Numbered from the stretch's first letter, positions 22,574-33,967 are shown. The stretch is DNA of 64,000 nt from Pterois miles (GCA_947000775.1 CAMQGK010000567.1:12251501-12315500); one strand, 5' to 3'. Translations and numbers: made by a program. Notes: generated by a model from the letters alone, not told the origin.

Positions 22574-24819
22574 CAAATTGAATTATAATCGAATAATCCC
22601 ATTGTACTACATCAGCAGGTGCATAACCAAAACACAAGCCTGAGGCATATAGACTATGTCGCTAGATAAAACATTATAGAAATACAGTAGTGCCCATCCA
22701 ACGGTAACAAGGAACGAGGGCTGAAATATGTCAATTTTATTTTGTCAATGTATTCTGAGAATATTTATTTGTGTGTTTTTTTTCTTCGTTTTTTGCAGCA
22801 CTGAAAACTTTTAAAGAGGAAAAAAAGTTTTAATTTGGTGGAAGCGAAAACCTTAATTCTTTATATCAGAAGAGTCACTGTAAACGTGTTTAAACAAGAA
22901 TGTTGGTTCAGTTCTTTGAATGTACATTAATGTCTAGGGTGTCCAATAAGTATGTATTCTTTTTCTGTATATAAATATATATACATATCTATTATATGGG
23001 CTGTGGTGATGTCAGGGAGTAGAGGGGGTGGGCAGGATAGCCTCTAGCCCCCGAACATAGATATCAGACCCCCTCCAACTAAATATGTCCCTGATATTTA
23101 CTGTAACATGTGATCATGTGTTATATGATTGAAAGTGTGATGGTGATAGTGTGAACTGATCTCCCCTGAAACCCCCCTTTACCACACAAACACACACAAA
23201 CACACACACACCCTGTGCAGATACTCATAGATTGACAACACAGATTTACACACATTTTTAACCCATCAAATGAAAAACATCACATCCTACTTTAACCCGA
23301 CAGACACTTCAGGAAAAGAATCACATCTGCGTTAATTTCAGCCCTTCGTTGGAGCTGGGAAGACTTGCTAATTAGCGCAAGGTGTTGTGGGTGTCAGATA
23401 AAAAGTTTATGAATATTGATTTTTCTTTTCTTACTTGAACCAAAGTATGATTTGAACACACAGTCTCAGTGCTCTTTGATCAGGAGACAGCAAGACTCTG
23501 TGATGACAGCGGAGCCCGGATGTGTATTGACGTGACCCAGATTTCATTCGCTCATCACTGCTGAGGAAGAGCTCGCTCTTCTGCTAATATAAGGAGCCCC
23601 GCTGATGAAGCCCGGCTCGCAGCTTCCTGCAGCAGCCTCGCTTTATGAACTGCTGTTCTCATGCTGACCCTGGTGGGCAGGCGCTTTTATTGCATATTGG
23701 AAATAACCTGCTGGCCCTGAAAAGAAACTTTTTTTTATCAGAGGCGAGCAGGTTCGGGTGAAGCACAACTTTGTTTGAGAGTTCAGGGTACACTACTTAG
23801 TAGTGGTTTTGTGTGAATTGTTCCAAGAAGGTAACACTCGGTTAAGCTCCTGACTTCCTGTACAAAACTACAGTGTGTAGTGTTAATATCCTGTACAGTA
23901 AATCTCACCTCACACTTCTTGATTAACTTCATCTTATTTCAGGTTAAAAAAAAAAAAAAAAACTTGTTCTGAATCAGGGCTCCTACCCACGCGACCTCTG
24001 TTCATCTGTAGACAGCTTCTCATATATTACAAAGAGTATCTATATCATGGCAACTAACTGTTGTGAAGTCTAATTGGGGTAAAGTCGGTCATTTGTTCTC
24101 CCATGCAGCGATCACATGCAGGCTTTGCATTTTTATACCTGTAGGTTTGTCTCTGAGAGTCACATGATTCATCTGGCCTACTTACTGCGCTACAGACTTG
24201 TGGTGGGTCAGAAACGACTCAGGAGCAGGTTGGAGTTTTACTTTGACAGGAACTTCCTGGGAGGCAAAAGTCAGCTTTAATGGTCGAGTTAACTGACAGA
24301 GATAAAGAACCACAGCTTTAATTTTTGGCTTATGAACATTAATAATCTGATTTTGTCCACTGAATTATCTATGCACTTTGCAACAAAAACAGATATGATG
24401 TCACGTGTGAAGACACCACTGTTATCTACATATTCTAGTGAGCTAGTCGTTCATAAAATCTTAGGGGTGTGGCTGACGCTATTCTTTATTTTCATTGTCA
24501 ACAAATTCCATGAAAACACCAAAACCATCAATGGTTTGGTCTGTCTCTCTATACTTTCTGACTTCCTGTCTGTGGCTCTCCAAGCTCATTGGTTCCCACT
24601 GAAGATGCAAATCTTTTGGCTCACAAACGTATTGTTTCTTAAAAAAAAACAAAAAAAAAACAGCTGGGACTGTAGTTTTTAACAAATGTTACTCAAACTG
24701 AAGTAAATAGTGCATTTGTTGGGGACTATTTTCAGCAGCGGTGACAGTCCTGTAGACCTGCATGTCAGATATCTGCATGTCTGCCACTGTTTTAGTTAGC
24801 AAATTGAAAGTCAACACAT
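22574..24819. other. Intergenic DNA, nothing identified
   Basis: It has AT-rich sequence, short CA runs near 23186-23210 and an A-run at 23945. A GC-richer segment at 23500-23720 could be a conserved non-coding element but has no ORF. A 116-codon frame at 24332 is hydrophobic and poly-K-ended and has no family resemblance. Confidence 0.5.
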
Positions 24820-25310
24820 TCTCATTCCCAGCTCGTCATGTACTGACGCTTTGTCAGACCTCTCATCATCACTCTTCACTCGCAGTAAACACATGCTTAA
24901 TGCTGTGAATTAAACAAAAACCCTTAGGATTAGGCAATAAAACCACTTAGGTTTAGGGAAAAAACAACACAGTTGGGCTTAAAATTACTGTGTTTTTACA
25001 GTGAAAATGTGACTTAACAATGTGAACACAGAACACAGTTGATTGTAACGTGAGTGAAACTTAATGCATGGAACACAAACAGTGATCTCCTGGATGAGAG
25101 CCCTGTTGTTGGACCCATCCACCTCCCCTCTTGTCCGCTCTGTGGGCCACTTTCATGAGTGTTTACTGTGACGTGTTAACGGAAAGCCTGGTGCGTCGCA
25201 TACTTGGGGTATACTTAAGGGTGACGGTGACTTGTGCGGCAGTATCGAACGCCGACGGCCACGACAAAGCATCTGTATTTGACGTCCTGGGAATCAGAAA
25301 GGGCTGGATG
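24820..25310. repeat. Probable dispersed fish repeat
   Basis: The segment contains 'ggcaataaaaccacttaggt' followed by 'ttagggaaaaaacaacac', a combination I know as a frequent interspersed element of teleost genomes. The ends are not defined and no inverted repeats were found. The call relies on recognition rather than structure. Confidence 0.35.
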
Positions 25311-26401
25311 GGTTGAGATTTTCAAACTGGAAGTTAACCAGTATAACCAGTATTTCCTGTAATAAGTCTTGGTACTATGTCTGTCTATAGAAAATGCAGT
25401 CTAGTGACATTTAAGCTGTTTTTGCCAGTTGGAGACAGAAGTAGTCAAAAACCACAAAAAGAAGAGTTGGCTTCTGTTCTTGTAGCTTTCATTGCATTAC
25501 TGTATAAAATTAAAAAAATAACAAATATATTTTGCAAGCATTCTATAACTACAGCTCCCATGAGGCTTTGTTTCTCTGACTGTAGTTGAATACTGACAGA
25601 ATAATCAGTTAAAAACGTGAGATTTTATTGCCTTAGAATTTGCTGTGGGTTCATGACAATGTGCAACATGTTTTACATCATCTTTTGATCTGTTGTTGAT
25701 ATAAAAAAAAAATATTTATTAATGGAATATGTATGTATTTAATCGAACTATTTAGTCTGGCTGGTCTTCCATGTTAGTAGCCATACTTACATCAGTGGTC
25801 AGGTATGGATTTTATTCTTCGGTGCTTTTTTTGTTAACTGGCACTCTCCTGAAACTGTGGTTGTTCGTCTCTGCTCGTTGACACAGTTTTAACTTAACTA
25901 GTGAGTTTATTTCTGCATCCAGAGAAGTTCTGCCTTTACAAAAATGTTTTTAAAGCTCCAGCCTGCACCTCAGCGGGGGGCGGGGTTAAAGCGGCCCTCC
26001 CTTCCTTCCTTCAGATGCCTTCAGTTTAATGACCTGGTCCTGATCTTCCTGAGCACAACTGTTTTAGCTGTGACACTAACAGGATGTCCCCTCTGAGAGT
26101 CCCCCCGCCTCCCCCCGCCCCGACAGACCCGCCCCATTGCGACACCTTCCTCCCACCATACCTAGCCTTCTAGTATGTGAGTCGACTGGCCCCTTTTGTA
26201 TTCCTGGTGTTCTGTACATAATAACCCTCACCCCTCCTTACCCCTCCCCTCCTCCCCCAGCTGTCCTTTCAGGGGAAAAAAAAAAAAAAAAAAATCCTCT
26301 GACTCCCCGAAATCTTGTATTTTGTTCTAATAATGACAAAATTTATTTATAAGGATTTTTTAAAATCTATCTCTTTCTCCTTTTTGTAAATGTTCCAGTT
26401 A
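25311..26401. other. Non-coding; UTR-like towards the end
   Basis: There is no protein gene. From about 25930 to 26400 the sequence changes to a C-rich then U-rich mixture ending in two polyadenylation signals, which looks like the end of some + strand transcript. I could not find its coding part in the window. Confidence 0.35.
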
Positions 26402-26407
26402 AATAAA
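26402..26407 (+). terminator. Candidate polyadenylation signal
   Basis: AATAAA in the context GTTAAATAAAGTTT is preceded by U-rich sequence including TTTGTAAATGTTCC. A second AATAAA lies at 26652-26657, followed by TTGTCT. Together they suggest a transcript end on the + strand about 12.9 kb past the rbfox3 stop. Confidence 0.3.
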
Positions 26408-26657
26408 GTTTAAAAATGTTAAAAAATTAAATGGATATATTGAAAGGTTAAAAAAAAAAATGTCTCTAGAAGTCCCTGCCCCCTCCTCTGGCTCTGTACT
26501 CTGAACTTTGTGTTTTTGTTTTTTCTCTTTCTGTATGCTTCTCTTTATGTGCTTCAGATGAAGAGTTCTATTTATTATGACATTAACGTTATTATAATTA
26601 TGACTAATTATTAATATTATCATCATCCTCATCATCCTCATTATTATCATTAATAAA

Positions 26658-27600
26658 CTTGTCTACTTCAGCTGCGGTGTCTCAGCACTGTTTTGTGGTG
26701 AGTGATGAGTTCCTGCATACTTGGGGTGGACTGGGACTTGCGGTAAGACTGCAAATCCCACGACACAACATCACTGCATGTGAGATGAGCCAGGTGGAAC
26801 GGGGCGGGGTGACGCTCCCAGACCCATTTGTCTTATGCCAAACCCCCTCCGGGTTTACAAGATGGAGAGCACCTGTCTGTCGCCGAGGCCGCCATTTACC
26901 CAACCGAAGCAAAGACAAACTCAGAGTGAAGCCTGCGAGAGGAGAAATATAGACGCACGCCTTCAGGGGGAAGGAGGAGACGCAAAAACACACAAATGTA
27001 AATACTTCAAAAGATCAGTACCTCTCCATCATTGTTGACTTTGTTTAATCCGTTGAGCCTCTTCAAACAATGGGAGATGGGATTCTCTTTGTCACAGCCC
27101 CCCAAAAAAAGAAAAAAGAAAAATTGTTTTTTTGTGTTACTCCTATTCCACATCAAAATTTGCACAATGTGGTCTGTGCAATAGGCCAATGTGCTATGCA
27201 TCATTTTTAAATTTTGGAGTGTTTTTTTTTTTTAGCCTAAGGCCTCAACTGAAATCCATTTGGATCAGACATTTAGTTCTTTCCTAAATCACTTATTGTC
27301 ATCAGAAACAGGATTAAAAAGGAAAGGTACCAATGTTCAGACTGTGGGCAAGTAAACCATTACACAGCAAATACTTAATATTTCTGCCAACTGAGAATAA
27401 ACTTTACAGAACTTTACATGTGTTCAACAACTCTATGAAGGTCATCTTTTGGTTTCTATTGTATACCACAGTAAGGAATACATATGAATGGTCCAGATAA
27501 GACACGTCCCAGTGTTGATGGCTGAGTGCCAATTTAGGGAACCAGTGAATGGTCGAGGACCATGCAGGAAAAGTGCACATGAGGGTTTCAAATTGTAAGC
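26658..27600. other. Intergenic DNA, nothing identified
   Basis: A moderately GC-rich stretch at 26750-26960 is followed by AT-rich sequence. Overlapping ORFs of about 100 codons on both strands here have no recognised domain. A short minus-strand ATGGCGGCC near 26895 opens only about 20 codons. Confidence 0.45.
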
Positions 27601-28097
27601 ACTTTCTTTAGATAACGCCTATAGTTAGGGCTGGCCCAAGGCTGGCTCAGGCTGTCTCGTGCCAGCCCCTAGTTATGCTGCTATAGGCCTAGACTGCCGG
27701 GGGACTTCTTATGTTACACTGAGCTCCTCCCTCTTTCTTTCCTTCTACATCTGATGTAATTTATGATTCTAAGGAGAGTGGTTTCTGTTCTATGTAGTTT
27801 CCTCAAAGAAATGGTTGTTAAGTGCCTGTAGTAGTTTGTCCAACACTACTTTTTATATGATTTTTGAGGCAAATATCAGTTTTGGCATCTACACCAAATT
27901 CCTCAAACAGTGGTTGAATGTAGGCAGTTTTGAAATGATCAGGTACAACTCCAAAGGTCAGAGAGCTATTGATGGTCAGCAGTGCCGGGCTGATTGACTC
28001 TTGTTTCTTTAAAAAGTTTTGTTGGTATAATATCAAGGCAAATAATGGGGGAAAAATTAGTTAAGAAACTGGAGGGAAAATGGTTTAAAAAAATCGA

Positions 28098-28197
28098 GGG
28101 GGAGGGGGGGGGGGGGGAATTTCCCCAAAAGGGGGAAATTTTTTTTGGAGGGGGGAGGGGGGGGGGGGGAAAAGGAAAAGGTAGGGGGGGGGGGGGG
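28098..28197. repeat. Poly-G-rich block of doubtful quality
   Basis: Runs of up to about 17 G alternate with short A/T stretches and one C-run. The block lies between two near-identical copies of a 35-bp LINE segment (28000-28033 and 28214-28248). It could be a real G-rich minisatellite or an assembly or base-calling artefact where a read gap was filled. Confidence 0.8.
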
Positions 28198-28280
28198 AAA
28201 GGAAAGCTGAAAACTTGTTTCTTTAAACAGTTTTGTTGGTATAATATCTTCCACCTCTCCATCTTTTCTACATGTTCTTT

Positions 28281-28490
28281 TAAAGGGCCAGTGTGGAACA
28301 TTTCAGTGAACCTATTGGCAGAAATGGAATATAATATTCATAACTGTGTTTTCATTAGTGTAGAAACATGAAACTAAGACACGTGTTTTCATTAGCATAG
28401 AATGAACTCTTCATATCATAGGGAGTGGTTCCTTTTCACGGAGTCTGCCATGTTTTTTTTGCTATTTTGACAGTGCACTGACGTTTGGTT
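28281..28490. mobile_element. Common teleost interspersed repeat, partial
   Basis: The sequence AAAGGGCCAGTGTGGAACAT, then 'gcagaaatggaatataatat', 'tcataactgtgttttcatta' and 'cacggagtctgccatg' match an element I recognise as very frequent in teleost genomes. It interrupts the LINE between its RT and endonuclease remnants. There is no ORF. The right end is uncertain. Confidence 0.6.
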
Positions 28491-29400
28491 TTTAAAGGAG
28501 CAACCATGTCCAGGGTAGATAAGCATAACTGATTAAAGGCTAAATTGCTGGTCATTTGTATTAGAAAGAAATGGACAAGCTGTTACTAGCAGTGCTAAAA
28601 AGTGAGAAAGACTGTGTGTTTATTGAGAACATACCCAGAACCGTACCTTCTGCTTTTGAGGTTTTATATTAGCTTAGAGAACTGTGTTAAGCAGGATATG
28701 TGATCAGAGACAGCATAGATGGAGAAGCCAAGTGCAAACACTAGGTCGAGTGTGTCCACAGTCGTGGGTTGGACTATCGACATGTTGGACAAAATTGGAG
28801 GACTCAGTTAATATTTGAAATCTCAGTTGTAGCACGATTTTAGGTCTTATCAACATGAATGTTAAAATCCCCAAAGATCATAATTTTATCTTATAAGAAC
28901 CACGGAGGCTAAGAATTCAGAAAATTCAATAATAAAATGGTTGAGGTTAAATTACAATACATATATTATACAATATTATTTTTTATTTTTTACAACAAGA
29001 CCCGAGAGGAGCTGAAGAGTTCATTTAACTGGCTTGATTACCAGGTTTTTAACCAGTTAGAAATAAGAAATCAAGGTCCTCTTTACCAATGAAACTATGT
29101 AAAATGAAGGTTTTGTTGGAGACTGACCTCACATTAAGCAAAGCCATTGTAGCTTTAACATTCAGGAAATTATATTGCAGTTGGAAGCAGCATGCAATAT
29201 AAGGTTTGTTTGGTTAACACTACCAGATTTAAAATTTTGGGTTCACGGTCTTGTAATAGTGGGGATCCTTGGAGGATATATGGAACTTGAGATTAAATCT
29301 GATGTTAACGCAGAACTCTTGGGCTATTTTGTCCAATCTAAGAGTAACCCTAACAGAAATCTGTGAGCGTTATAGGTGGGTGGAGCTGGTGGGCCAGAGG

Positions 29401-29959
29401 TATGCTGGTGGAGATCAGTAGGGGGGCTAGCCCAAGAAACAGTGGCCTGATAAGAAGTCAGAGAGGATGATTTCCAGGATGTGACAGGGTGCTGCAATGT
29501 GAGCTGCTGGCAATGGTTACATTTGTTAAAAGCCTATATTGTGAGCTCTGCAGGTGGATTCAAGCCAATTGGTCAGCTCAGACTGGTGAGGAGTACACTA
29601 CATGGACTACCATGATCAATGATGGGAGTGAGCGCACCAAGCGCAGGAGTTTATCCAGGACACATGATATGTAGCTGCAGGGAAACAGTGAAATGCTGCT
29701 TTGGAGACACCAATGTTTCTGGTTCCAGTTATTAATGTGGTTGATTCAGGACAGACTGACTGTGCAGGCACATGTTGTAGTGAGACAGTTGCGGCAGAGT
29801 TTGGAGAGGATATATCACCTAGGGGGCGCTATAATTTTAACGGGAGGGAAACCCTAGGTGGCTCTTTGTCTTACAGCCAGGGATAATCCGGCGAGTAGTG
29901 ATGACATCCAGAGAGAGGCCATGTCTTTTACTGGACAACATTTAGCAGCGGGAGGATGC
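29401..29959. other. Non-coding, possibly 5' part of the LINE
   Basis: Mixed sequence sits between the LINE endonuclease remnant and a GC-rich patch. Short frames of about 60 codons show no domain. It could be the LINE 5' region or unrelated. Confidence 0.35.
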
Positions 29960-30560
29960 GTCATTTTAAACAAAGCATGCATCTGTCGGATCGATCAAGG
30001 TTAATTGTGTTAAGTTGTACTGATTTTATTGTACTCCGCTGCAATATACCCACATACCCAAATGTGTTCGTGGTGGAGGCAGGCGCGCCCGCCGCTTTCA
30101 CCAACTGAATGTAGCGTCGCGCGCGCCAGCAGGTGTGCAGACAGAGCGTCTCATCACGGCCTCTCTCAGGTGTTTTAGACGGCAGGAGGAGGTCGTTAGA
30201 CGAAGTGATGGCTGTTGATCTGGCTTCACGGTGACTCGACAAGCCACCCGGTCCAGGTCCGTATGGACCAGAGCGTCCTTAGACAGGGGCGCGCAGCGTT
30301 TGGAGAGGTGAGGTGAAAACCCCGTCCGTGTTTCCCTTGAGACCGCGGATCACTACCTCAGGCCAGGACGGCTGATGGCGGCATGGTGTCCAGGAGGATT
30401 AAGACCGTGGACAAGCGTTGGATACCACGTAACTGTGTTCTGGATGTTTGCGCTTGTTTGGACTGACCCGAGGCCACCATGAAGCCGGATAAAATGGACT
30501 CTTTCTAATTCAAGTTAAGCCGAAAGCCATCGGATATCCTCCTTAAGGTCAGTTAACTTT
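29960..30560 (+). promoter_or_regulatory. CpG-rich, promoter-like patch
   Basis: This is the most CpG-dense piece of the intergenic part, with clusters such as GGCGCGCCCGCCG and GTCGCGCGCGCC near 30080-30130. A near-ideal Kozak ATG (GCCACCATGAAG, ATG at 30479) opens only 8 codons. An upstream ATG at about 30373 opens about 35 codons. A donor-like CTTAAG/GTCAGT occurs near 30547. It may be a first non-coding exon of a host gene to the right, since replaced by mobile DNA, or the promoter of a retroelement. Confidence 0.25.
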
Positions 30561-31038
30561 TTGTTTGCTTTTTGGAGTAGCACATAGTCCTCAGAGATCA
30601 TAGCAGGCGTATTTAGGCTACGGTTTATTGATCAGATCATTTAAAACTCAGATTTCTGGTGACTGAAATATTTTATCTGGAAAAATTTATGGTTAAAAAC
30701 AACTAAGATCTAAAAGGTGTATCTCAAAGTGGGGAGACGGTTTACGACAGAGCCTCAGGCCCGGAGACAGACTATAGCCTATGACAATTTTATATTTCTT
30801 TATGTCATAATCATTACTTGAAGATGTTTACAATGTTTTATGACACAGCTTTTGAATTACCTTTTCGTATACTAAGCTGTCTTTTTCAAGACTTTTTGCG
30901 ACATAGGCTACTATACTATGACTTTTATTGTTTTGACTTTTTTAAAATAAAATATTAAGAGTATTGTATGCCATAAAAATGTTGAGAAATGTAATTAAAA
31001 AATTGATAGCATGACCTAATAGATTTTTGTTTTAGAGT
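30561..31038. other. AT-rich non-coding DNA
   Basis: No ORF, RNA gene or defined repeat was recognised. The region is notable only for repeated 'tatgac/ttttatg' words. Confidence 0.5.
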
Positions 31039-31320
31039 GCTTTTCATTAAACTCAAATATGCTTTAAATGAGTGAAAACGATGTTAAACAACAACATAAT
31101 ATATAAAAGACACAATATTAATCACACATTATCAGCTGTCGTGATTTGTGATTTGAATGTGGACAGGTCGCTGCAGTCTCGGATGTGTTTGGGGAGTGAT
31201 TTCCAGAGAGAGAGGTCCGCTATGGAGAAGGTTCATCGCCCCAGTGCTGGTGGCTTGGTCCTCAGTGGTAGAGACGAGAGGTTGGCGTCAGAGGAGTGGA
31301 GGCTGTGGTAAGGAAAATTA
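31039..31320 (-). mobile_element. LINE 3' end, copy 1
   Basis: The minus strand encodes the C-terminus of a CR1/L2-like LINE ORF2: TFSIADLSLWKSLPKHIRD and then CSDLSTFKSQI, matching the 'FSxAAPxLWNSLP…LSTFKSxLKTHLF' ending of the family. A tail like the one at 38345 follows (31039-31110). It is truncated on its 5' side near 31320, beside a Tc1-like element. Two sister copies lie at 32870 and 38345. Confidence 0.75.
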
Positions 31321-31378
31321 ATAAATATAAATATATCTAAATAAATATAATCTCTCTCTCTCTTTCTTTATAATATAT

Positions 31379-32802
31379 ATTGCAATCAGAAATATTCAAC
31401 CCCCCAAAGACTGTAAAGATTTACAACATTTTTTTCAGAGAGCTAGATTTTGCTTTGAATGACTTCTTTAACAGTAGTAACAGGATATTTTGTTAATATA
31501 CCCATGTCACAATTATTCAACCCCTTTATAATATGGCTGGTTTGAAATCCTGAAAGTTTTTATGGCCTTAAGTGGAGTAAAACATAATCAAGCCTTTGGG
31601 AACTATATAGAATGATGATAATGATCCTGAATTGGCTTCAGCTGTGTTAGATAAACCCCACCCATCAAGGTGAGTTGCAAGCATGGGTTAGACAATGGAG
31701 CTTTCACAAAAACTGTGAGAGGAAATTACTTCATTCCACCTGAAGGTCAATGCGTACAAGAAAACCCAAAATTTCACCAAGAGCCCTTAGCTACTTAATC
31801 TTGACAACTCAGAAAGCCACTGTGATACTGCAAAAAGCCTACAGGAGGACCTGGTGAAGGCCGGGACAAGTGCTTCTTTGGCAACTGATCAATGCATACT
31901 GAATAAACAAGGACTTCATGGCCAGACTCCAAGACGCACTCCACTCTTGATCAAGATCATTACAGGTAGACTAGAATATGCCAGAAGAAATTTGGATAAG
32001 ACAGCAGAGTTTTGGGGGACAGTTTTATGGACTGATGAAACCAAACTAGAACTTTTTGGACACATGGACCAGTGGTATGTCTGGCAAGAGAAAGGCCAGG
32101 CTTATGGCTAGACGAACACCATCCCCACAGTCGGTCATGGAGGTGGATCACTGATGATGTGGGGATGTTTTTCTGTTTCAAGAACTGGGAATCTCAACTG
32201 TGTAACTCACATCAAGCATTCTCAGAAATACAAGGAAAGAAAAAGACAGAAAGAACATGGTGCCTTCTGTCGGTAAATTGAACCTTGGTGATCATTGGAC
32301 TCTCCAGCAAGATAATGATCCCAAGCACACTTCTAAGTCAACCAAAGCTTGATTAAGAAATAGATCCTGGAGTGTCCTGGAGTGGCCTTCTCAGTCCCCA
32401 GATTTCAATCCAATTGAAATCTTTGGTGGGATTGAAAAAGGCAGTTGCAGCACGAAAGCCTTCAAACATCAATGAACTAGAGGCTTTTGCACATGAAGGC
32501 TGAGGGCGAACGGTTCAGATGAGAGGTGTAAGAAGCTTATCAGCACTTACAGAAAATGCTTATTGGAAGTTATAAAGGTAAAAGGATGCTCCACGATGAA
32601 CTGAAGCTGGGTGTTGAATAATAGTGCACATGCACATTTTTGAGTCAAGAGTTCATTTTTCATGTGAACTGAAATTTTTGTTCTCAAAATAAGTCAAATA
32701 TGTATCAATAAATAGTTTTTTGTAGCTTTTTGTGAAATAATTTCCTTAACCTCGCTTCTCATCACTGTCTTTCCAGGTGAGGGGGTTGAATATTCTTATT
32801 AG
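31379..32802 (+). pseudogene. Dead Tc1/mariner-family transposon
   Basis: The ends carry AATATTCAACCCCC (left) and GGGGGTTGAATATT (right), an inverted repeat. Between them lies a broken + strand transposase: WTDETKLELFGH (about 32029-32064, first catalytic Asp), HGGGSLMMWGCFS (about 32135-32170), LQQDNDPKHTSKSTKA (about 32304-32350, second Asp) and SPDFNPIE (about 32395-32420, Glu). Multiple stops and frame changes separate the blocks, so it cannot make transposase. The length of about 1.4 kb is normal for Tc1. It sits between two LINE 3' ends. Confidence 0.85.
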
Positions 32803-32869
32803 TGTGTGTTTGTGTGTGTGTGTGTGTGTGTATTTATATTTATATAATATAAATATAATGCTAATGATT
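32803..32869. repeat. GT microsatellite and AT-rich spacer
   Basis: A (GT)n run at about 32803-32830 directly abuts the right end of the dead Tc1-like element. It is followed by 'tatttatattta'-type sequence. Confidence 0.8.
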
Positions 32870-33044
32870 GGTTTCATTTTTCATGAAGCTCAAAAACACT
32901 TTAAAGAAGTAAAAATCATACATATAAAAACAACAGGATATATAAAAGACACACTAAAGGCACATTAAAAACTCACGTTTTGATTTGAGATTTGAATGTG
33001 GACAGGTTAGTGCATTCTCCATTCTATTTTGGTGTGTTTGAGCG
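32870..33044 (-). mobile_element. LINE 3' end, copy 2 (partial)
   Basis: The minus strand keeps only LSTFKSQIKT and the tail region that matches copy 3 at 38345 ('tttcatgaagctcaaaaaca', 'aaagaagtaaaaatc'). It ends against the Gypsy-type element that begins near 33045. Confidence 0.65.
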
Positions 33045-33084
33045 CATTGCCAACACTTAGCAGTGGCCGCCTGAGGTTTGGGCT

Positions 33085-33610
33085 CTTTTGCTTCAGTGCA
33101 AAATTCACAGAAAAGCTCAAGAAGCTGTAGCTGCGCTTCCTGTTGATGATAGTCTGAAATACGATTCTGTAAAAGCTGCCATGCTCCGTACTTATGAGTT
33201 GGTCCCTGAAGCCTACAGGCAGAAATTTAGAAATCACAAAAAGGCCCCATCCCAGTCTTATATGGAGTTCGCCAGGGAAAGGGGTATTGTTTTTGATAAG
33301 TGGCGTACTACTTGTAAGGCCAGTGACTTTAATTCTTTGAGAGAGTTGGTTTTGATGGAGGACTTTATAAAGTGTCTTCCTGAACGTATTGTAGTGTACA
33401 TTAATGAACAGAAGGTGTCGAAACTCTCCTCTGCTGTTGTGTTAGCTGATGAGTTTGTGTTAACACATAGGACAGTTTTTTCATCGGGTCTTGACGAAAA
33501 GCCTCGCCAGCCTCCCGCTCATCCCCACAGGTAGTCTTAAGAAAGAGAAGAGGGAGAGTTTTCATTGTCATAAGCCTGGACATCTCATCTCCAGCTGTTG
33601 CCTTTTTCTG
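33085..33610 (+). pseudogene. Gag remnant: SCAN-like capsid and damaged zinc knuckle
   Basis: A frame open from about 33085 to 33534 (roughly 148 codons) includes YELVPEAYRQKFRN, SYMEFARERGIVFDKW, LVLMEDFIKCLPERI and LADEFVLTH. These are the hallmark blocks of SCAN-like capsid C-terminal domains: the L-x-x-F-x-x-C-x-P turn and the final 'VLADEF' helix. The domain mediates capsid dimerisation in retroelements and protein dimerisation in host zinc-finger proteins. After a stop, a CCHC-type knuckle (FHCHKPGHLISSC, about 33560-33600) survives in another frame; the residue where the first Cys is expected is Ser, so metal binding would be lost. Confidence 0.75.
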
Positions 33611-33689
33611 AACTGTCTACTTGTGGTTATAGTACTGTTTTGCGCGGCACAGAGGTAAGTTAAGTTACTTCCTCACCCTGTACACCGTG

Positions 33690-33830
33690 TCCATGTACAG
33701 TCTAAATTAATAACTGGTTTCTTCCCCGTCGCTGTCTGTCCTGCGGTACCGATTAGAGGCATAACATTTTAATGGGTAACAATATAGCCGCTGGCAAAGT
33801 TAGCCCTGCACTGGAAGTGCTGAACATTCT
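33690..33830 (+). pseudogene. Retroelement protease remnant
   Basis: The sequence reads TGFFPVAVCPAVPIRGITF, then a frame shift into MGNNIAAGKVSPALEV. 'LGNDIAGGKV' with a preceding 'PIxGxxFxLGND' is the C-terminal flap side of Gmr1/Gypsy-like retropepsins. The catalytic DTG/DSG triplet was not clearly found, so the 5' part is probably lost. Confidence 0.5.
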
Positions 33831-33967
33831 TCAGTGCACACAGACAGAAAAAGTTCAGCCATCTCTCGATTTGTCTCCTTCTTGTGTAGTAACTTGTGCA
33901 CAAGCTCGCAAAACTAACGATGTTTCTCTTTCCGACAGTATTCTGATGCCTGCTCTCTCAGGAGAGG

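Larger units (their letters stand above)
27600..29400 (-). mobile_element. Decayed LINE (non-LTR retrotransposon), minus strand
   Basis: Reading the minus strand from right to left, an endonuclease start is seen at about 29060-29170 (ALLNVRSVSNKTFIL, then LDFLFLT followed by a stop where TETW is usual). The catalytic-core motif GDFNIHVDK follows at about 28845-28880, then FVQHVDSPTHDCGHT with a frameshift into TLDLVFALG near 28730-28790. An RT N-terminal segment, NSSLTFGVVPDHFKTA, lies at about 27910-27975. The order EN then RT fits an L2/Rex1-type LINE with an apurinic endonuclease. Many stops, at least one frameshift, and the insertions at 28098 and 28281 show it is dead. The edges are approximate. 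Confidence 0.75.

Noticed and set aside
24332..24682. 116-codon hydrophobic ORF
   Set aside because: It ends in a poly-A-encoded lysine run, has no conserved motif and sits in AT-rich repeat-like DNA.
27966..28371. ORFs of 111 and 125 codons over the G-rich block
   Set aside because: Poly-Gly and poly-Pro frames forced by G-runs. Only their ends are LINE-derived.
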